Assembly: GCA_035610835.1 (NCBI GenBank) | Contig: CM069455.1 | Coordinates: 16,815,874-16,879,873 of the forward strand | Origin: Ophiura sarsii | Lineage: Eukaryota > Echinodermata > Ophiuroidea > Amphilepidida > Ophiuridae | Length of the DNA: 64,000 nucleotides | Direction of reading: 5' to 3' | Shown here: in pieces, positions 10,552 to 20,907 of the stretch | Position numbering within the stretch: the stretch's first letter is position 1 | Layout of the letters: every line of letters begins with the position of its first letter | The notes under the pieces: generated by a model | The model's input: the letters and a program-made list of their open reading frames with translations, nothing else | Told to the model about the DNA's origin: nothing | Databases searched by the model: none | Translations under genes and position numbers: made by a program

Positions 10552-11112
10552 CACTGTTAAAAAATGTTGTTAAATTAACGGTAAAAAGGCTGGCAGCCAA
10601 TCTGCCAACAAACCCCTGTAAAATTTACATTGTACTGTAAAAATTTACAGTAAATAGCTGTCAAATTTAATAACGGGACACTGTAAAATGTTACAGTTTC
10701 TTAAACCAATTGCTGTAAAAATGCACAAAAGACAATATACTGTATATTTTACAGTATTTTGCTGCTTTTTTACAATGCAAAGTAAAATGTACAGGTGTTT
10801 GTTGAAAATGTTGTAAAATTAACGGTAAAAAGGCTGGCAGCCAATCTGCCAACAAACCCCTGTAAAATTTACATTGATGAAATTTAGGACTTGGTCAAAA
10901 AACTGACATTTTTTTATTTGTGTGTAGCTAATGTTGAGAATGTCAAGTCTTAAGCCACTAGCTCAACTTTTCATTTTAGTCAACGATGGCTTAAAGAATC
11001 AAGTGTGAAAAATACAGTATTTGACGGTTGTTTTAGAAACGGTGAAATACTGTCATATTCCCATCATTTGACAGTGTTTTACATGTAAATTCTACAATGA
11101 TTTTTTACGGTG
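10552..11112. mobile_element. Element rich in TTTACAG/CTGTAAA with 70-bp direct repeats
   Basis: The ends CACTGTTAAAAAATG and (inverted) CACCGTAAAAAATCATTG resemble each other and resemble CACTG-type termini. Inside, a 70-bp segment (TTAACGGTAAAAAGGCTGGC onward) at 10563-10632 is repeated nearly exactly at 10807-10875. The interval between is filled with TTTACAG and CTGTAAA words in both orientations. No target duplication is clear. It could be a CACTA-like MITE or a composite of two overlapping insertions. Confidence 0.55.
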
Positions 11113-12113
11113 TAAGTGTATAATTTAAAATACATTTTCATGTTGATGAGGCGATTTACTACAATAATACAAGTAACTGCAAATATTAACCGTGTGTTGA
11201 TAACAAAATAAATTGAGTCATACATATCAATTGCGCTTGATTTGATATTAATTAACTGTGTGTGTATTTCCATAAGAGAACGGTCCTCATTTAGTTCCTT
11301 GATTTAGTTCCTTATATAGTATAAAAACTTAATTATAAGTATATGAATATCTTTCATCTATGAAACACATATTGTATGCGTACTTCAATGGGAATTAATC
11401 AAACACAGATAATAGCAACCAAGTATATTGATAAAATAAGTTATATGTCATGTCAATAGGATAGTAATATATATATATATATAATTGAAGTTCTATCCTT
11501 TATTGAGTTCCATTTAGACAAACCATTATTACACTTTTTTAGAATAAATATGAATATGTCCAACGGTAAAAATCTAAAAATGATGAAAATGCTAATTATA
11601 TATACTGACATCACTTAAACACCGTAAAATCGACATTATTTGCGTTTCTTTGAAATAGTACCTGCCGCCAAAATGAAAAGGAAGGGTTATTCTGGCATAC
11701 AAAGAGAATTTATCCTTGCACGTAAGTTAAACCAAACGGCAGACGAACCTTTAAATTATAGACAAAAATATTGTCTCTTTTCTTAAAAGTTAAGACAGCA
11801 GCAAAGACAAAATTCCTGCAAATTATATATCATTTTGATTGAAAAAGTATCTGTAAGTTAATTTCCAATATACACAAAGTTAATTATATAAAATTAGTTT
11901 CAATAAGTAAAAGAACCACAGATTCTTTTTCTGAATTTGCAATTGATAGTTAAATTAATGATGACTGAACCAATATAAACATATCTGTTCACTTGTTTGA
12001 GTTGCCAGTGAATAACATTTACGTTTTGTACATAGTTAAATGAAATGTTAAAACGATTATCAAAAATAAGGCTGTATCTTGCGTGCGAAACTAACATGAT
12101 TATGTTGGACACA
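11113..12113. other. No gene recognised; short (AT)n at 11467-11483
   Basis: Very A+T-rich. A dinucleotide AT tract lies at 11467-11483. The minus frames at 11079-11273 and 11900-12133 have no recognisable features. Confidence 0.35.
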
Positions 12114-12866
12114 TCAACGTTTAGAATAAGCATTAAAAGTATTTCCTTTTAAAAAAGTGCACCTGCATCGGACTTCCTTGAGGAGTTCTGGGGGTGCTGC
12201 CGATTTGTCCGTCATTATAGGGGTAACGGCCGCATCCGTAGAAGTCTTAAATCCATAATCTTCCTTTTCCAGGACAGTGCGTAGATATTTCCACGTCGTG
12301 ACTTGATGGTGGACTCGTAGACTATGGAAAAAACATGCGCGGCTTGTAGGTGGCATACGCTCGACGGTTACATATTTGGTGGATAGAATGTTGAGGTTGT
12401 CTAGTGACGATGTTGCCTTTCCCCCACTGTACATCGCCTTTACAAACAATTCCCCAGCTGTTGCAACTGCCTCCTTTGATGCGTTTCGTTCCCCGAATAC
12501 ACCAATTACATGTCTCAGATCCGAAGACGCCTGTAACTCCTTGAAGGGTTTGGCTTCCCAATACCGAAAGGCTTCGACGTAAAAAACAATTGGCTATGAA
12601 ATCGAATTCAAAGTTGTAATTTCGAAGACGTCTTTTATGCTCTGGTTCTGCACAATTCCTTTTAGATGTTGGTGGCTGCTCTTTATCACCCTTTCGTCGG
12701 TTATGGGCAGTGTATTTTTTGCGACACTTTTCATGAAGAAAGTACATTTCCTTGTCGTCATATGGTCCATTGCATAGGCCATCTTGTCTCCACTGTGACG
12801 CTTTTATTATTGCCTCTGCACCCTTTCTTCTAATTTTGCGGATATCGCCGTATGTCTGTCATTCAT
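12114..12866 (-). pseudogene. Broken copy of a repetitive invertebrate protein family (PPTSxAxxxHSLRVxxQ domain)
   Basis: Minus strand. The first segment (about 12866-12600) encodes YGDIRKIRRKGAEAIIKAS, then HEKCRKKYT and EFDFIANCF, matching the N-terminal block I recall from a family of uncharacterised, multi-copy invertebrate proteins (basic start, H..CR..YT, then F.F...CF.C). After a frame change comes ATAGELFVKAMYSGGK, LPPTS-like RMPPTSRACFFHSLRVHHQV, YGFKTSTDAAVTPIMTDKS and APPELLKEVRCRC, the C-terminal block of the same family. The large middle region is missing and the usual Cys-rich tail after CRC is lost at a stop at 12114. The upstream end abuts a LINE tail. I infer a dead, internally deleted copy; the function of the family is unknown to me. 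Confidence 0.7.
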
Positions 12867-13445
12867 TCATTTTTTTTTTCATTCATAAAAGGTTTATTAA
12901 AAAAGGCCATAGCAGTCATGAACTGAATTGCGGCCAGTATACAATAATACAACAATATCATTATCAAGAAATTCAAAACTATACACAAAATATAAGCAAA
13001 TAGACAAAAATATACATTAAACACACCATACTATATGCACAAAGTAACCACGTCAAATTAAGAACCACAGAAATGCAATCTAAATTAAAAATATTGCACG
13101 TGAGATATTAAAAAGTATTTAATTTTAGGGTAAATGACATATTGGAGATAAAATGCACTGCTACTACTCAAGACTCTTGCTATTCCATAGATCAGTCATG
13201 TATACCATCAGGCTGTTTTTGTAACGAGTTGTATTGCACTTTTGGGTTGACAGTTTGTTAGCACCACGCAGATTTCTCTTATGTACACTAGCTCGGGTAG
13301 GTGGAATCCAACCACTGAATTTTTCGGATTTCATTAGTGAGTTAAAAAAATTCAAGCAAAGTTGCTTCCTTCTAGTATAAAAATAATTTAATCCACATAC
13401 ATCAAGAAGAAAAAAAAATTTAATCCACATACATCAAGATGTCGA
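12867..13445 (-). mobile_element. 5'-truncated LINE, minus strand, with (GAAT)n-like tail
   Basis: On the minus strand the frame at 13430-13164 reads TRRKQLCLNFFNSLMKSEKF, then RNLRGANKLSTQKCNTTRY, which resembles the C-terminal end of LINE ORF2 proteins that finish with a basic Cys/Arg/Tyr block. A 3' UTR of about 280 bp follows and ends in a TGAATGAAA..TGAATGAATGA tail at 12867-12895 on plus. The tail touches the pseudogene, so the LINE probably inserted in it. A 20-bp segment (TTTAATCCACATACATCAAG) is duplicated at 13387 and 13418. Confidence 0.6.
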
Positions 13446-13535
13446 CATACCATGCACTTCTTCATGGTGAAGACATGATTGCCTGTTTGAGGAGACCCCT
13501 GTAAAGATTTAGGGTGAAATTGTACTTTAGGTCTT
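13446..13535. other. No feature recognised
   Basis: Short spacer. Confidence 0.3.
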
Positions 13536-13830
13536 AGATTCTGGACTTAGGTCTTAGATTGTGGACTGCACTAGCATTGTTCGATACTTGAACCCCCAAT
13601 ATCGTTCGATCACAAAGTCAGAGTTCAAGCATCGGACGATACTGGCATATATAAAATGATTTGCAGAGGTCTGGAACAATTATTTCCAGTATCGTTCTAT
13701 ACTGGGACAAATCACTCATGGTAACACGTCTACAGATTCTACCAATACTGGAACATAAAAACGTTCCAGTATTGCTCAATACAGGAACAGTAATATCGTA
13801 ATATCGTACCGGTAATACGATACTGGCAAC
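13536..13830. repeat. Cluster of inverted CCAGTATCGTTC-like motifs
   Basis: Variants of CCAGTATCGTTC and GATACTGGAAC occur at least eight times in both orientations. The clearest hairpin is AATACTGGAAC (13744-13754) with GTTCCAGTATT (13763-13773), an 11-bp stem and 8-base loop. It may be the core of an inverted-repeat element whose ends I cannot place. Confidence 0.55.
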
Positions 13831-15694
13831 TTTTATGTGCCAGCATCTGGGACCAAAAGTACAAGTTCAATTACAAGTACAAGTTCCGAATTTAGTATCA
13901 TATGTAAGTTTTTGTGGGTTTTTTTCAATAGTAAATACATCATTATCTTATTCTTACAATGTTTTAAAGGCTTTTAATTTTGTGTTACATTTTGTAATAA
14001 CCATTAGAAAATGCCACCTGTGGTAATGGTTTAAAGGTATACGTATATGACGTGGCATTTGAAATTAGTTAAAACGACATTGTAAATAGTCACTGGTTCG
14101 AACAACGTCACAAGTTGAGATGATCATTTACAGACAAACGTATAGTTTATGTTTTAGTTATGCCAAGTATTCGACATTTAGCCTTGGCATTATAGAATTA
14201 GAATAACTATTCTAAATTCTGAATTAGTTCTGCCTCCCAGCAACTTTGTTTTCATGCATTTTTGACAGTTATATTATATTACCTCGAATGCTACGGTCAA
14301 CATACTACTCGTATAGCATTAGCATCAATCACAACAGGATAGTTTATTTCATTTATAAACATGATAAAGTGGACATTTAAACAATTCAAATTCCCAAGAG
14401 TTGAAGATGTTCTATCCTAAAGGGTATTTGGCAAAAGCATAAGAAATAAATATCAAAGTACATAACAATGATCATATAATGATATTTAAGATAAAGAACA
14501 GCTTCATATAGTCTACATAATGTATACAATGGTTTGTTTTCTCTGAGGTTCCGATCATCTAATGCAACATGAAATAACAATATTACAAAACTTATGATAA
14601 CGTCACAAGTTTGCTGGTAGATATAGTTGCAAAGGGTGAGGATTACAACGGCACTGGAAGTTTTTTAAAGTCAAAGTAGGGGCAATTATATACCACCATG
14701 TAAGCGCAGCGAGCGGAGTGAGGTTTGGGGACCGATTCAGAACCGCGAGAAATTGGAATATGCTCTTTTGAGGAGCGTTTCTCAGCCATTTCAGACCTCA
14801 TTAACCCGTATTGTTTTCAGAAATCCTTTTTTTGTGCTATAATGATCGCTTGAAATTGCGTTCAGGTGGGTGCCAAGAGACCAATGTGTGTGAGTTGCGG
14901 CATGTAATATGTGGGCCCAGTAATGTTTGAAGTTAGGTGCTCGCTGAGGGCATTTCTAGGCCGTTTATTGTTCTTACATTCCATATTATATTGTCTGACG
15001 TTTTTGTCGGCATTATAGGTATCATCAATGGTGTTGGGTAATGAGAAAACCTAATGCTGTGGGGCTCGGGCTCCGCTTACGGGCGTATTTAAGGTTGTCA
15101 ACAGTGTGTGTGGGGTGGGGGAGGAAGGGCAATGGCCCCTGGCCATTTGGTTCGCCGTTGGGGGTTTGATGCACATAATTATAGGATCTACTCCTATTTT
15201 TCTCCTTATTTACTCCACCTTTTAGTTGTTTAATATACCGTAAACATACACCCGTGTACGTTTCACACTCAAATCCACTTGCTCCGTCATCAATTAAACA
15301 TTCAATCCATAACGTAGTCGTCTTCTTGTGATAAGTGATTACTACCAATATTGCCGACCATACCATCTCGCTTCATATCAGATGACAAACACCTATTTTG
15401 GCCGTTTAAAGGGGTCATTGAATAGCTTAATGTTTCAATACATGAATTATACCAGTTAATATATCACTACCGATGACATATCGATTACCAATAAACATAA
15501 CAAGCTACAAATATCTATAAAATGTATCGTATACCGTATCATACTTACAACATGTTCTTCGATGTGTGTTTTGAATGGAGATTTTCTGTACACGCAGCTC
15601 GTAGTCACACTTAATCACCGCATGTCATCATTTCGATGGAACGCCATCGTATCAATATCGCTAAAGACGCAATAATGTACCCTCAACTTTAAAC
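13831..15694. other. No gene recognised
   Basis: A+T-rich DNA. The longest frame (15025-15366, minus, 113 codons) has no domain, membrane segment or splice context that supports it. GCAGCGAGCGGAGTGAG at 14706-14722 is the only G+C-rich island and may belong to a repeat. Confidence 0.35.
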
Positions 15695-15840
15695 CCTAAT
15701 TCCAAGAGTTCCCCAAGAGTAAATTTTTGTGCATTTTTTTTGGTGGTTATTGAATACATCCTTGGCATTTTAAAACAAAAAACCAGCGTATAGGCGCAGT
15801 GTCCGGGTGGTGATGGAGAAATGACTAGTCTATAGGGTTA
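15695..15840. repeat. Dispersed repeat, inverted copy of 9981-10125
   Basis: Shares, in reverse orientation, AGAGTTCCCCAA, TTGTGCATTTTT, GGTGGTTATTGAATA, CAAAAAACCAGCGTATA and CGCAGTGTCCGGGT with the earlier segment. Scattered substitutions show an old divergence. Confidence 0.75.
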
Positions 15841-16165
15841 TTAGACATAATTGCATTGATTTGAAGCTATACAGTACAGACTCAAGTGGAAGCATTACAA
15901 GAAGATTAATAATATATATTTGATACTGATATATGCAATAAAGAGCCATAGTTTTTATAAATTGCCCCTCAATAAGTAAGTGTGGCCTACTGTAATAGGC
16001 CTATCTATTTCTAACTTCAGATTCAGTCATTTGGTAGAACTAGGCCTATATGTAACCCTAACCCAACTGAGTACCTTGCTTAAAATTTAAAAAGAGCAAA
16101 ATCTACATTAGTAGCTCCCGCTTCTCAAGTGTATCTCATTGTGTCATCATGGAAGGGCCTATATT
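15841..16165. other. No feature recognised
   Basis: A+T-rich spacer. Confidence 0.3.
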
Positions 16166-16262
16166 TATGGTGACGTAGCTTTATAGGACTGGAACTCCAT
16201 ACGGGAGTAGAACACAGGTTTGAATCTGGCTGCCAGCAGAGCCGATTCCATCCTCTCATTAG
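16166..16262 (+). repeat. Possible tRNA-derived SINE head
   Basis: TAGCTTTATAGG (near 16177) can serve as an A-box and GGTTTGAATCTGG (near 16215) is close to a B-box, with about 39 bases between starts. There is no foldable mature tRNA. No second copy or tail was found, so this is a weak call. Confidence 0.3.
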
Positions 16263-17134
16263 ATGTATTAATATACCTCCTGACCAGCCTAAGAAATGGC
16301 TTACATTAAGGCCAAACAAAAATAGGTTTGTCTCAAGCTTGCGCGCATTGGTTTTGAAATGCCAAAAATATCGTGTCTGAAATGCAGGAAATTGTAAAAT
16401 CAATTTTTTTTTTCCCTACAAATTTTTATTTCAAGTTTTTAGTACAAAATCGGCAGATTTGCCTTTTCTCAAACTTTTACATGACTCAGTTCTTCAAAAA
16501 ACGCTGCACAATTGTTCTTTATACAACTACATCACAATATTCATTTCAAATAGAGAAAAACAATATCAGAAAGTGTCAATGATTGCAAATAGTAAGCGTA
16601 AAAATTTACACACACAAAAAAAGTTTAAAAAAAGGAAAAGGGAAGACAAAAAACTGCGTGCGTCGCCTGATTTTGAAGCCTTTGCAAGCTTTGAGACAAA
16701 CTTCTTTTTTTTGCCATCACAAGACATTGAACTATCATACCGTACTAGTACACCGCTGTGTTATTGCATCATGAGCATGCATTGGGCCTCGAGTGGCAGC
16801 TCGGACGGACACTGGATTGGGGTAGTCAGAGATTGGGGTAAACAGAGTATCTATTACTAGATCTACCCTCTCATTTGCCCATTTTTCTGATATAGTTTTT
16901 AATATTTCCAAAACCAAATCACCACATTGAGCGTTAGAGTTAATAGAAATGTGACTTGTACTTTTCACTCCTTGATCAAAACAATGTTTGTATCTGTTGT
17001 CACAACCTACAGTTCTGCTTCATGCCGCCATCAACTGCACTTTCCCTACTTTACACATCTTTCCGACTTAAATTATCCCATATCATAGACAAGATTCATA
17101 ATCGGAAAGTATTCTTTGCCAACCGTCATGTCAC
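16263..17134. other. No gene recognised
   Basis: Overlapping short frames around 16373-16968 have low-complexity Lys- or Phe-rich translations caused by A/T tracts. I find no splice sites or domain that would support any of them. Confidence 0.35.
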
Positions 17135-17137
17135 TTA

Positions 17138-17417
17138 GGCCAATAACAAAAAAGAAGTTGTGTTGCCCTCAAGTGCTAAAAATTGAAAATTGGGTCGGTC
17201 GGTCGGTCAGATTTTTTCTTCTTTTTTTCTTGGCTGAAAAATAAATGGTTTATATTGAGACAAAATTGGTATAGGCCCTTAGTCAATTTAACTATATAAT
17301 GTTTCTAGTGTGATAATAGTCTAAAAAACATTTATTCAAGCTTACTTATACATTTCGATTAAAAAAAAAATGAAAAATGAACAATTAGGGCAACACAATC
17401 TTTTTGTTGTTGTTGCC
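17138..17417. mobile_element. Harbinger-like MITE H1 (TTA target)
   Basis: TTA at 17135-17137 and 17418-17420 flank a 280-bp element. The left end GGCCAATAACAAAAAAGAAG, then TTGTGTTGCCCTC, pairs with the right end GGGCAACACAATC..GCC. Just inside lies GGTCGGTCGGTCGGTCAG followed by a T-rich tract. The same plan recurs at 20908, 37457, 41690, 48211 and 57499. TTA/TAA targets and GGCC-type termini fit PIF/Harbinger elements. Confidence 0.8.
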
Positions 17418-17420
17418 TTA

Positions 17421-17580
17421 CGCAAGTATCATATTTCATAAAAGCTCACAGCGTGACTTCTGTAAGGAAGCAAGTTTGACACAGAGAGATTCATGTGTTA
17501 CATTTGAGTTTGAGCTATTTCAGAGTTTGGAGTTGAGTTTAGATTTCTGGTTGAACATGTATATTGTTTTAGGGTTTATG
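17421..17580. other. Start of GAGTT-rich sequence
   Basis: Repeated TTGAGTT and GAGTTTG words begin here and continue after the hAT MITE. Confidence 0.4.
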
Positions 17581-17588
17581 TGAGTTTT

Positions 17589-17765
17589 CAGTGGCGTAGC
17601 TAGAGCGGGAGGGGGTGGTTGGGGCAATATCATGAGTCTGTTGGTTGAGATTGTTTCTATTGGTTCATTTGACAAGGGGAGTCATGGAATATGACTATCA
17701 AATTAGTTGTCGGTTCACTTTTATTTCATGCTCCTCCAATAGGAAAAATCTAGCTAACGCCACTG
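17589..17765. mobile_element. hAT MITE, 177 bp (CAGTGGCGTAGC family), perfect target duplication
   Basis: The ends CAGTGGCGTAGCTAGAG and the inverted CAGTGGCGTTAGCTAG are flanked by TGAGTTTT on both sides (17581-17588 and 17766-17773). The internal phrases TTGAGATTG, TTCATTTGAC and GTCGGTTCA are shared with elements at 36843 and 56194. No ORF. Confidence 0.92.
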
Positions 17766-17773
17766 TGAGTTTT

Positions 17774-18369
17774 AGTTGGAAAATAAGTTGCATTGAGTAG
17801 TGTGGGCTTAGGAGATTGAGTTAAAACTATGAGATGATCGTGTGAGTATGAGCATGAGTTAGGTAAGAATTTGAGTTACATGAAGTTAAGGTTAGTGTTT
17901 TTGATCATTTCGAGGTTGATTTAGGGCTTGAGTTATATAAGATATATTTTGAGTAAATATATTGACTAGATACATTATATAACTAATTTAAAGTTTGCGA
18001 TAGTTTGCAGTGATAGTTGGGTTAGAGTTGGAGCTATAGTAGCGGTACTGACCTTTCAAATGAAATCTTTGTGTTTAGGATTATCATGATTTCTTGTTAT
18101 TTTATCTTGCAACTAAATCATCATCATCATTAATACGCTCTTCGTCCTAATTGGACATTGCGTGCTTAATTAGCTAGCAATTAACATCCATAAATGTCCA
18201 TTAACGTGCGTTCATAAATGGATGCCCTCTTCTGCTAGGATAGATATTACAACTAAATATAGACATTTTATGTGTAAAGATTTATAAAACAAGATTTAAA
18301 AAAACCATTAAACATATTTATCATTTCATTTTCAAATCTTGTTGTAATCCTGCTACTTTTCTACTAATG
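17774..18369. repeat. Degenerate GAGTT-rich simple sequence and spacer
   Basis: From about 17500 to 18060, words such as TTGAGTT, ATGAGTT and GAGTTA recur irregularly, consistent with a decayed pentamer/hexamer satellite. The rest, to 18369, is unassigned. Confidence 0.45.
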
Positions 18370-18585
18370 CATAGTTGAATCAGTTCAAAATTTCTTTTTA
18401 TCTCTCCGCACCCATAAGTAATCCAAGCGTACTCATGTGATTATGGCCAAACACACACCGTTTTGGTTGCATGCATACGTCATGCATATGATGCACAGTG
18501 TGCTTGATGATGCCATCATTTGTTCCTGTGTCCTTCTGTATTCATTCGCTGCTGTCAGGAGGCTTCACCAATTTGGAACTGTACC
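18370..18585 (+). mobile_element. MITE family R, copy R1
   Basis: The left end ATAGTTGAATCAGTTC is followed by TTTTTATCTCTCC, AAGTAATCCAAGC, GCATATGATGCACAGTG, CTGTATTCATTCGCTGCTG and the inverted right end CCAATTTGGAACTG. The same ordered blocks occur at 29511, 36311, 53190 (minus) and 63328. The outer right end has decayed. The short frames here follow the repeat and are not genes. Confidence 0.8.
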
Positions 18586-18606
18586 GTACACTGTACTCTT
18601 CCTCTT

Positions 18607-18737
18607 TGCAGTGACGTCAGTACATTGAAGATGGCTGGTACCTCAACCAGACTGCATGTGTTCCCTCCTGATGAAGAAACACTATCTCTGCAGAAAATGC
18701 TGCGTCAGTCACTGGAATATAATTTGACGTCACTGCA
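18607..18737. promoter_or_regulatory. Inverted pair of perfect CRE palindromes
   Basis: TGCAGTGACGTCA (18607-18619) and TGACGTCACTGCA (18725-18737) are exact reverse complements 105 bp apart, each holding the palindrome TGACGTCA, the consensus site for CREB/ATF bZIP factors. Between them an ATG at 18631 opens a 42-codon frame. This could be a promoter-proximal pair of sites or simply the ends of a small inverted-repeat element. The sequence cannot decide. Confidence 0.4.
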
Positions 18738-18767
18738 CAGCGGATGTGAAATGAACTAGATACTTAA

Positions 18768-19010
18768 CACTTTTCACGCGGCAGTCGTCTGCAGACGACA
18801 TTCCAAAATTTCACAAAATGTTTTAAAAATATTGAATTTCAGTATCATATTTGGAATCACTATGACAAATGCATTAAAATAAGTACAAACATGCCTAGTA
18901 TGGATTCAGTAATCCTTGAAATAGACCTTAAAAGTTGGGAAAGTTTTCTAAACAAATTGTTTTGTATATATATGGTAAAACTAATCGCTGCCGCCGCCGT
19001 GTGGAAAGTG
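18768..19010. mobile_element. TTAA-flanked MITE, CACTTTYCACRCGGC ends
   Basis: TTAA at 18764-18767 and 19011-19014. The left end CACTTTTCACGCGGC pairs with the inverted right end CACTTTCCACACGGC. Length 243 bp, A+T-rich core, no ORF. It is piggyBac-type by target and by CAC-type terminus. Confidence 0.8.
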
Positions 19011-19014
19011 TTAA

Positions 19015-19610
19015 GTTTCAGCCCTCACTACTCTTCGCTTACATGGTTTAATTGACATTCATGTTTCATAGATAACACCACCTAGCCGTACTAGTCCCTA
19101 GCTTCTTCTGTATATCCTGTATAGACACATGGATCAAAGACATTGCGAGGAGCGCGTCTACAAATTGCTTAACAACAGACACTCGGTTGTCGCTGATAGA
19201 ATTCTCGTGGGGGAACTTGGGATTTCTCGCCTACTTTATGGACTTTTTGTAAGATGATTTACATGATTTGGGATTTATGGGATGCATTATGTAACATTAC
19301 ATAATTCATGACAAGGTTTCAGGCTGCCATATTCCACAAGAGGTGGAAGCTCAATACGCAAGACTGATGGGGGTGAGGATGACTATCAGATTGAGAGTAT
19401 ATACAGGCCAGGGTGTCCCGTTTCCCCCTAGTTTATTCCCCCACTTTCCCTGGACCAGTTCTGATCGGACCAATTCCAGATGGAAACTCCGTTTCTAATG
19501 AGATTTTGTAGGTCAGGTTATTTGCTATCCGTAACTAATACTATCACATTTCGGATTAAAATTCACAAAGCATGAAAAGCATTCCCCATTCGGCACTGTT
19601 GCCTAACGAC
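19015..19610. other. No gene recognised
   Basis: Unassigned sequence without ORF or definable repeat. Confidence 0.35.
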
Positions 19611-19660
19611 TCGAGTTAATGACTTGACTTGACTTGACTTGGACTTGACTTGAGTCACTA
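19611..19660. repeat. GACTT minisatellite, left part
   Basis: Tandem GACTT/GGACTT words run directly into the inserted element and resume after it at 20173, so the element split an existing array. Confidence 0.8.
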
Positions 19661-20171
19661 AGGGCGCGTTCCCACTGTGGCTGTTTGATACCAGGACGTG
19701 GACTCGATGTTACATCGAGTCTACTTCCAAGCCTAGTGGGAACGCGAAATAAGGGGTTTCGACCCTACATCCACGATGTAGGGTCGAAACCTACTCGAAG
19801 AGGTAGTCTCGCACCTAGGACGTGGTATCAAAATCGCTAGTGAGAACGCGTTTTACTTATCGTATGTGGACTCGTACCACTTGTTCCACAATAACAAGCG
19901 TGTTGTGCTGCGTTAGACTGCGCCGCCGTCAGTCGCGCGCTTCAAATTGCAATTTCACGCGGCCAAATGTCATGCACGCGTGGTATTTACGCAGTAAGTA
20001 CGCACAGCGCACTCGCTTAAACTTGTAAACAAGTAACATCCGGGTAAGTGGACTCGATACCACATCGGTATTTTGATGTATTTTATCACACAATGAGAAC
20101 GCAACATCAATGTTATGCATGTAGACTCGCACTAGGTATGAGTCCACATTCGCACAGTGAGAACACGCCCT
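19661..20171. mobile_element. Hairpin-rich element with AGGGCGCGTTCCCACTGTG ends
   Basis: The termini AGGGCGCGTTCCCACTGTG and CACAGTGAGAACACGCCCT are inverted with two mismatches; TA flanks both sides (19659-19660 and 20172-20173). Variants of AGTGAGAACGCG recur near 19735, 19839, 20093 and 20155. Inside are two strong hairpins: GACTCGATG/CATCGAGTC (19701-19721) and a 16-bp stem GTTTCGACCCTACATC with a 3-base loop (19756-19790). Overlapping frames on both strands (19822-20231) are palindrome by-products. Confidence 0.8.
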
Positions 20172-20172
20172 T

Positions 20173-20822
20173 AGAGCAATGACTTGACTGACCTGTGACT
20201 CTGTTTCAAAACTTTTCAGTTGAGTTGACATGACTCAAGAGTCACTTTTCCAAAAGACTTGACTTGACTTGGAGTCACTTATCCAACAGACTTAACTTGA
20301 CTTGATTCACTTTTCCGAAAGACTCGACTTGACTCGGAGTCACTTATCCAAAAGACTTGACTTGACTTGATTCACTTTTCCAAAATACTTGACTTGACTC
20401 AGAGTCACTTATCCAAAAGACTTGACTTGACTTGATTCACTTTTCCAAAAGACTTGACTTGACTTGATTCACTTTTCCAAAAGACTTGACTTGACTTGAT
20501 TCACTTTTCCAAAAGACTTGACTTGAATCACTTTTCCAAAAGACTTGACTTGACTTGAAGCACTTTTCCAAAAGACTTGAATTGACTTGGAGTCACTTAT
20601 CCAAAAGACTTGACTTGACTTGATTCATTTTTCCAAAAGACTTGACTTGAATCACTTTTCCAAAAGACTTGACTTGACTCGGAGTCACTTATCCAAAATA
20701 CTTGACTTGACTCAGAGTCACTTGTCCAAAAGACTTGACTTAACTCAGAGTCACTAATCCAAAATACTCGGAGTCACTTATTACTTATCACTTATCTAAA
20801 AGACTTGACTTGTGACTTCAGC
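20173..20822. repeat. GACTTGACTT minisatellite
   Basis: Roughly 20 units of 30-39 bp with the form AAAGACTTGACTTG, then ATTCACTTTTCC or GAGTCACTTATCC. The two unit types are interspersed, so the array probably grew by duplication of pairs. It continues the 19611-19660 block across the inserted element. Confidence 0.9.
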
Positions 20823-20907
20823 CTGGTGCTCAACTGGTTTGAGTAAGTTGGGTCTATATTTGTTTACCATCAAAATGCAACACTTTCTGCCAAGAGCAGT
20901 GCGATTA
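20823..20907 (-). mobile_element. Mariner-type relic, outer part (split by H2)
   Basis: TGCAACACTTTCTGCCAAGA and the sequence beyond H2 (21292-21440: CAGATCACATATCGCC, ATTCTGTTAAGACTACTTCTTGGC) align in order with the reverse complement of 22500-22665. It is therefore a second, non-coding piece of the mariner-type element at 22165-22690. Confidence 0.65.

Noticed and set aside
18520..18759. 79-codon frame following a CTCTTTGCAG acceptor-like site
   Set aside because: Its first third lies in MITE R1, it ends in a stop next to another MITE, and no good donor is present; noted only as part of the CRE-site finding.
20173..20822. Regular ~35-bp repeats resembling a CRISPR array
   Set aside because: Units are contiguous variants of GACTTGACTTG plus CACTTWTCC with no unique spacers; it is a minisatellite in a eukaryotic context.
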